A stretch of DNA of 33,595 nucleotides from Candidatus Desantisiibacteriota bacterium (GTDB taxonomy: Bacteria; UBA9089; CG2-30-40-21). The stretch's first letter is position 1. Every line of letters starts with the position of its first letter. The notes under the pieces were generated by a model. It was not told the origin of the DNA. It saw only the letters and a program-made list of their open reading frames with translations, and did no database searches. The position numbers were made by a program, and so were the translations under genes. Below, piece by piece: positions 33,248 through 33,595 of this stretch. The DNA is taken from contig JACQYP010000040.1 in NCBI GenBank assembly GCA_016208205.1, forward strand, positions 1 through 33,595. Direction: 5' to 3'.

Positions 33248-33595
33248 GGATAATAGATGACCTTCTTGATTTAGGTAAATAATTAGTAACTACTCAGGTT
33301 GTTTGGTTCACGGTTCACGGTTAGGAGACTTGCGTTGTCAATTTGTGTGCTATAGAGTACGTAGAGTTCTGCAATCTGCGTCCATCTACGGCTGAGTAGT
33401 TTACTGTTCATTAGTGTTAATTTGTGTGTATTCGTGGCTATACTTAGCGAGGCCACAAATAGCGATTTTACACAAAGAGCGACTCAGGCGTCATTGCGAG
33501 GAGCTACTGCGACGAAGCAGTCTCGCTGCGATGAGATTGCTTCGTCGCAGTAGCTCCTCGCAATGACGCTCGCAATGACGCACTTGGTAATTTCC
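33248..33595. repeat. Region upstream of addA with right inverted arm (33438-33580)
   Basis: No gene seen. Contains GTTCACGGTTCACGGTT words near 33306 and then the 143-bp arm beginning CTATACTTAGCGAGGCCACA and ending CGCTCGCAATGACG, the inverse of 29934-30076. The upstream sequence of addA (minus) is here, but no clear promoter was identified. Confidence 0.85.

Noticed and set aside
29934..33580. addA as cargo of a composite transposon bounded by the 143-bp arms
   Set aside because: No transposase or target duplication is seen, and addA is a core gene next to addB; inversion is simpler.

Overview
The window looks like chromosome of an uncultivated Gram-negative bacterium with fairly low G+C. 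Two outer-membrane beta-barrel genes, a lipid-linked sugar transferase, a fatty-acid cluster and a multihaem cytochrome c with a membrane cytochrome b support this. Hydrogenase-maturation and formate-dehydrogenase genes suggest anaerobic or microaerobic respiration. I cannot assign a phylum from sequence alone. No transposase, integrase, phage gene, CRISPR array, rRNA or tRNA was seen.

Layout. (1) 1-8133, plus strand, mostly housekeeping: end of fabG, acpP, fabF, rnc, an acyl-CoA dehydrogenase, etfB, trpF, tyrA, hisI and a WecA/MraY-type transferase. Most gaps up to about 7 kb hold a different short palindrome. (2) 8134-11391: a strong sigma70-type promoter with a long leader, a frameshifted porin, a terminator, a 36-aa membrane peptide and a family-2 glycosyltransferase. 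(3) 11420-19441, minus strand: hypF-hypC-hypD-hypE, a cytochrome b / octahaem cytochrome c pair, and an FdhE-type protein fused to the C-terminal part of a formate dehydrogenase iron-sulfur subunit. The catalytic subunit is missing. (4) 19862-26848, a decayed stretch: two N-terminally truncated universal stress proteins, a porin broken by a 155-bp tandem duplication, a 39-aa protein, a retropepsin-like protease, and a broken NtrC-type sensor/regulator pair. (5) 26893-33247: addB and addA, a RecBCD-like recombination nuclease/helicase, facing each other.

The main signal is repeats. Many short palindromic or tandem repeats lie between genes, and some of the same families sit in frame inside coding genes (hypF, hypD, addB, addA, the tail of tyrA, the start of a usp gene), adding peptide segments while leaving the frame open. 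A MITE-like family with shared ends occurs four times, two copies nested inside other palindromes. A 143-bp repeat forms inverted arms around addA; flipping the interval would restore the usual addB-addA order. A piece of addB, including an in-frame repeat, is copied 16 kb away between a glycosyltransferase gene and hypE.

Functionally, fab/acp/rnc and the amino-acid genes are core metabolism. The hyp operon would build the NiFe(CN)2CO centre of a hydrogenase encoded elsewhere. The cytochrome c/b pair resembles the quinone-linked membrane arm of a formate dehydrogenase. AddAB would process double-strand breaks. All calls rest on reading motifs by eye; no database search was run.
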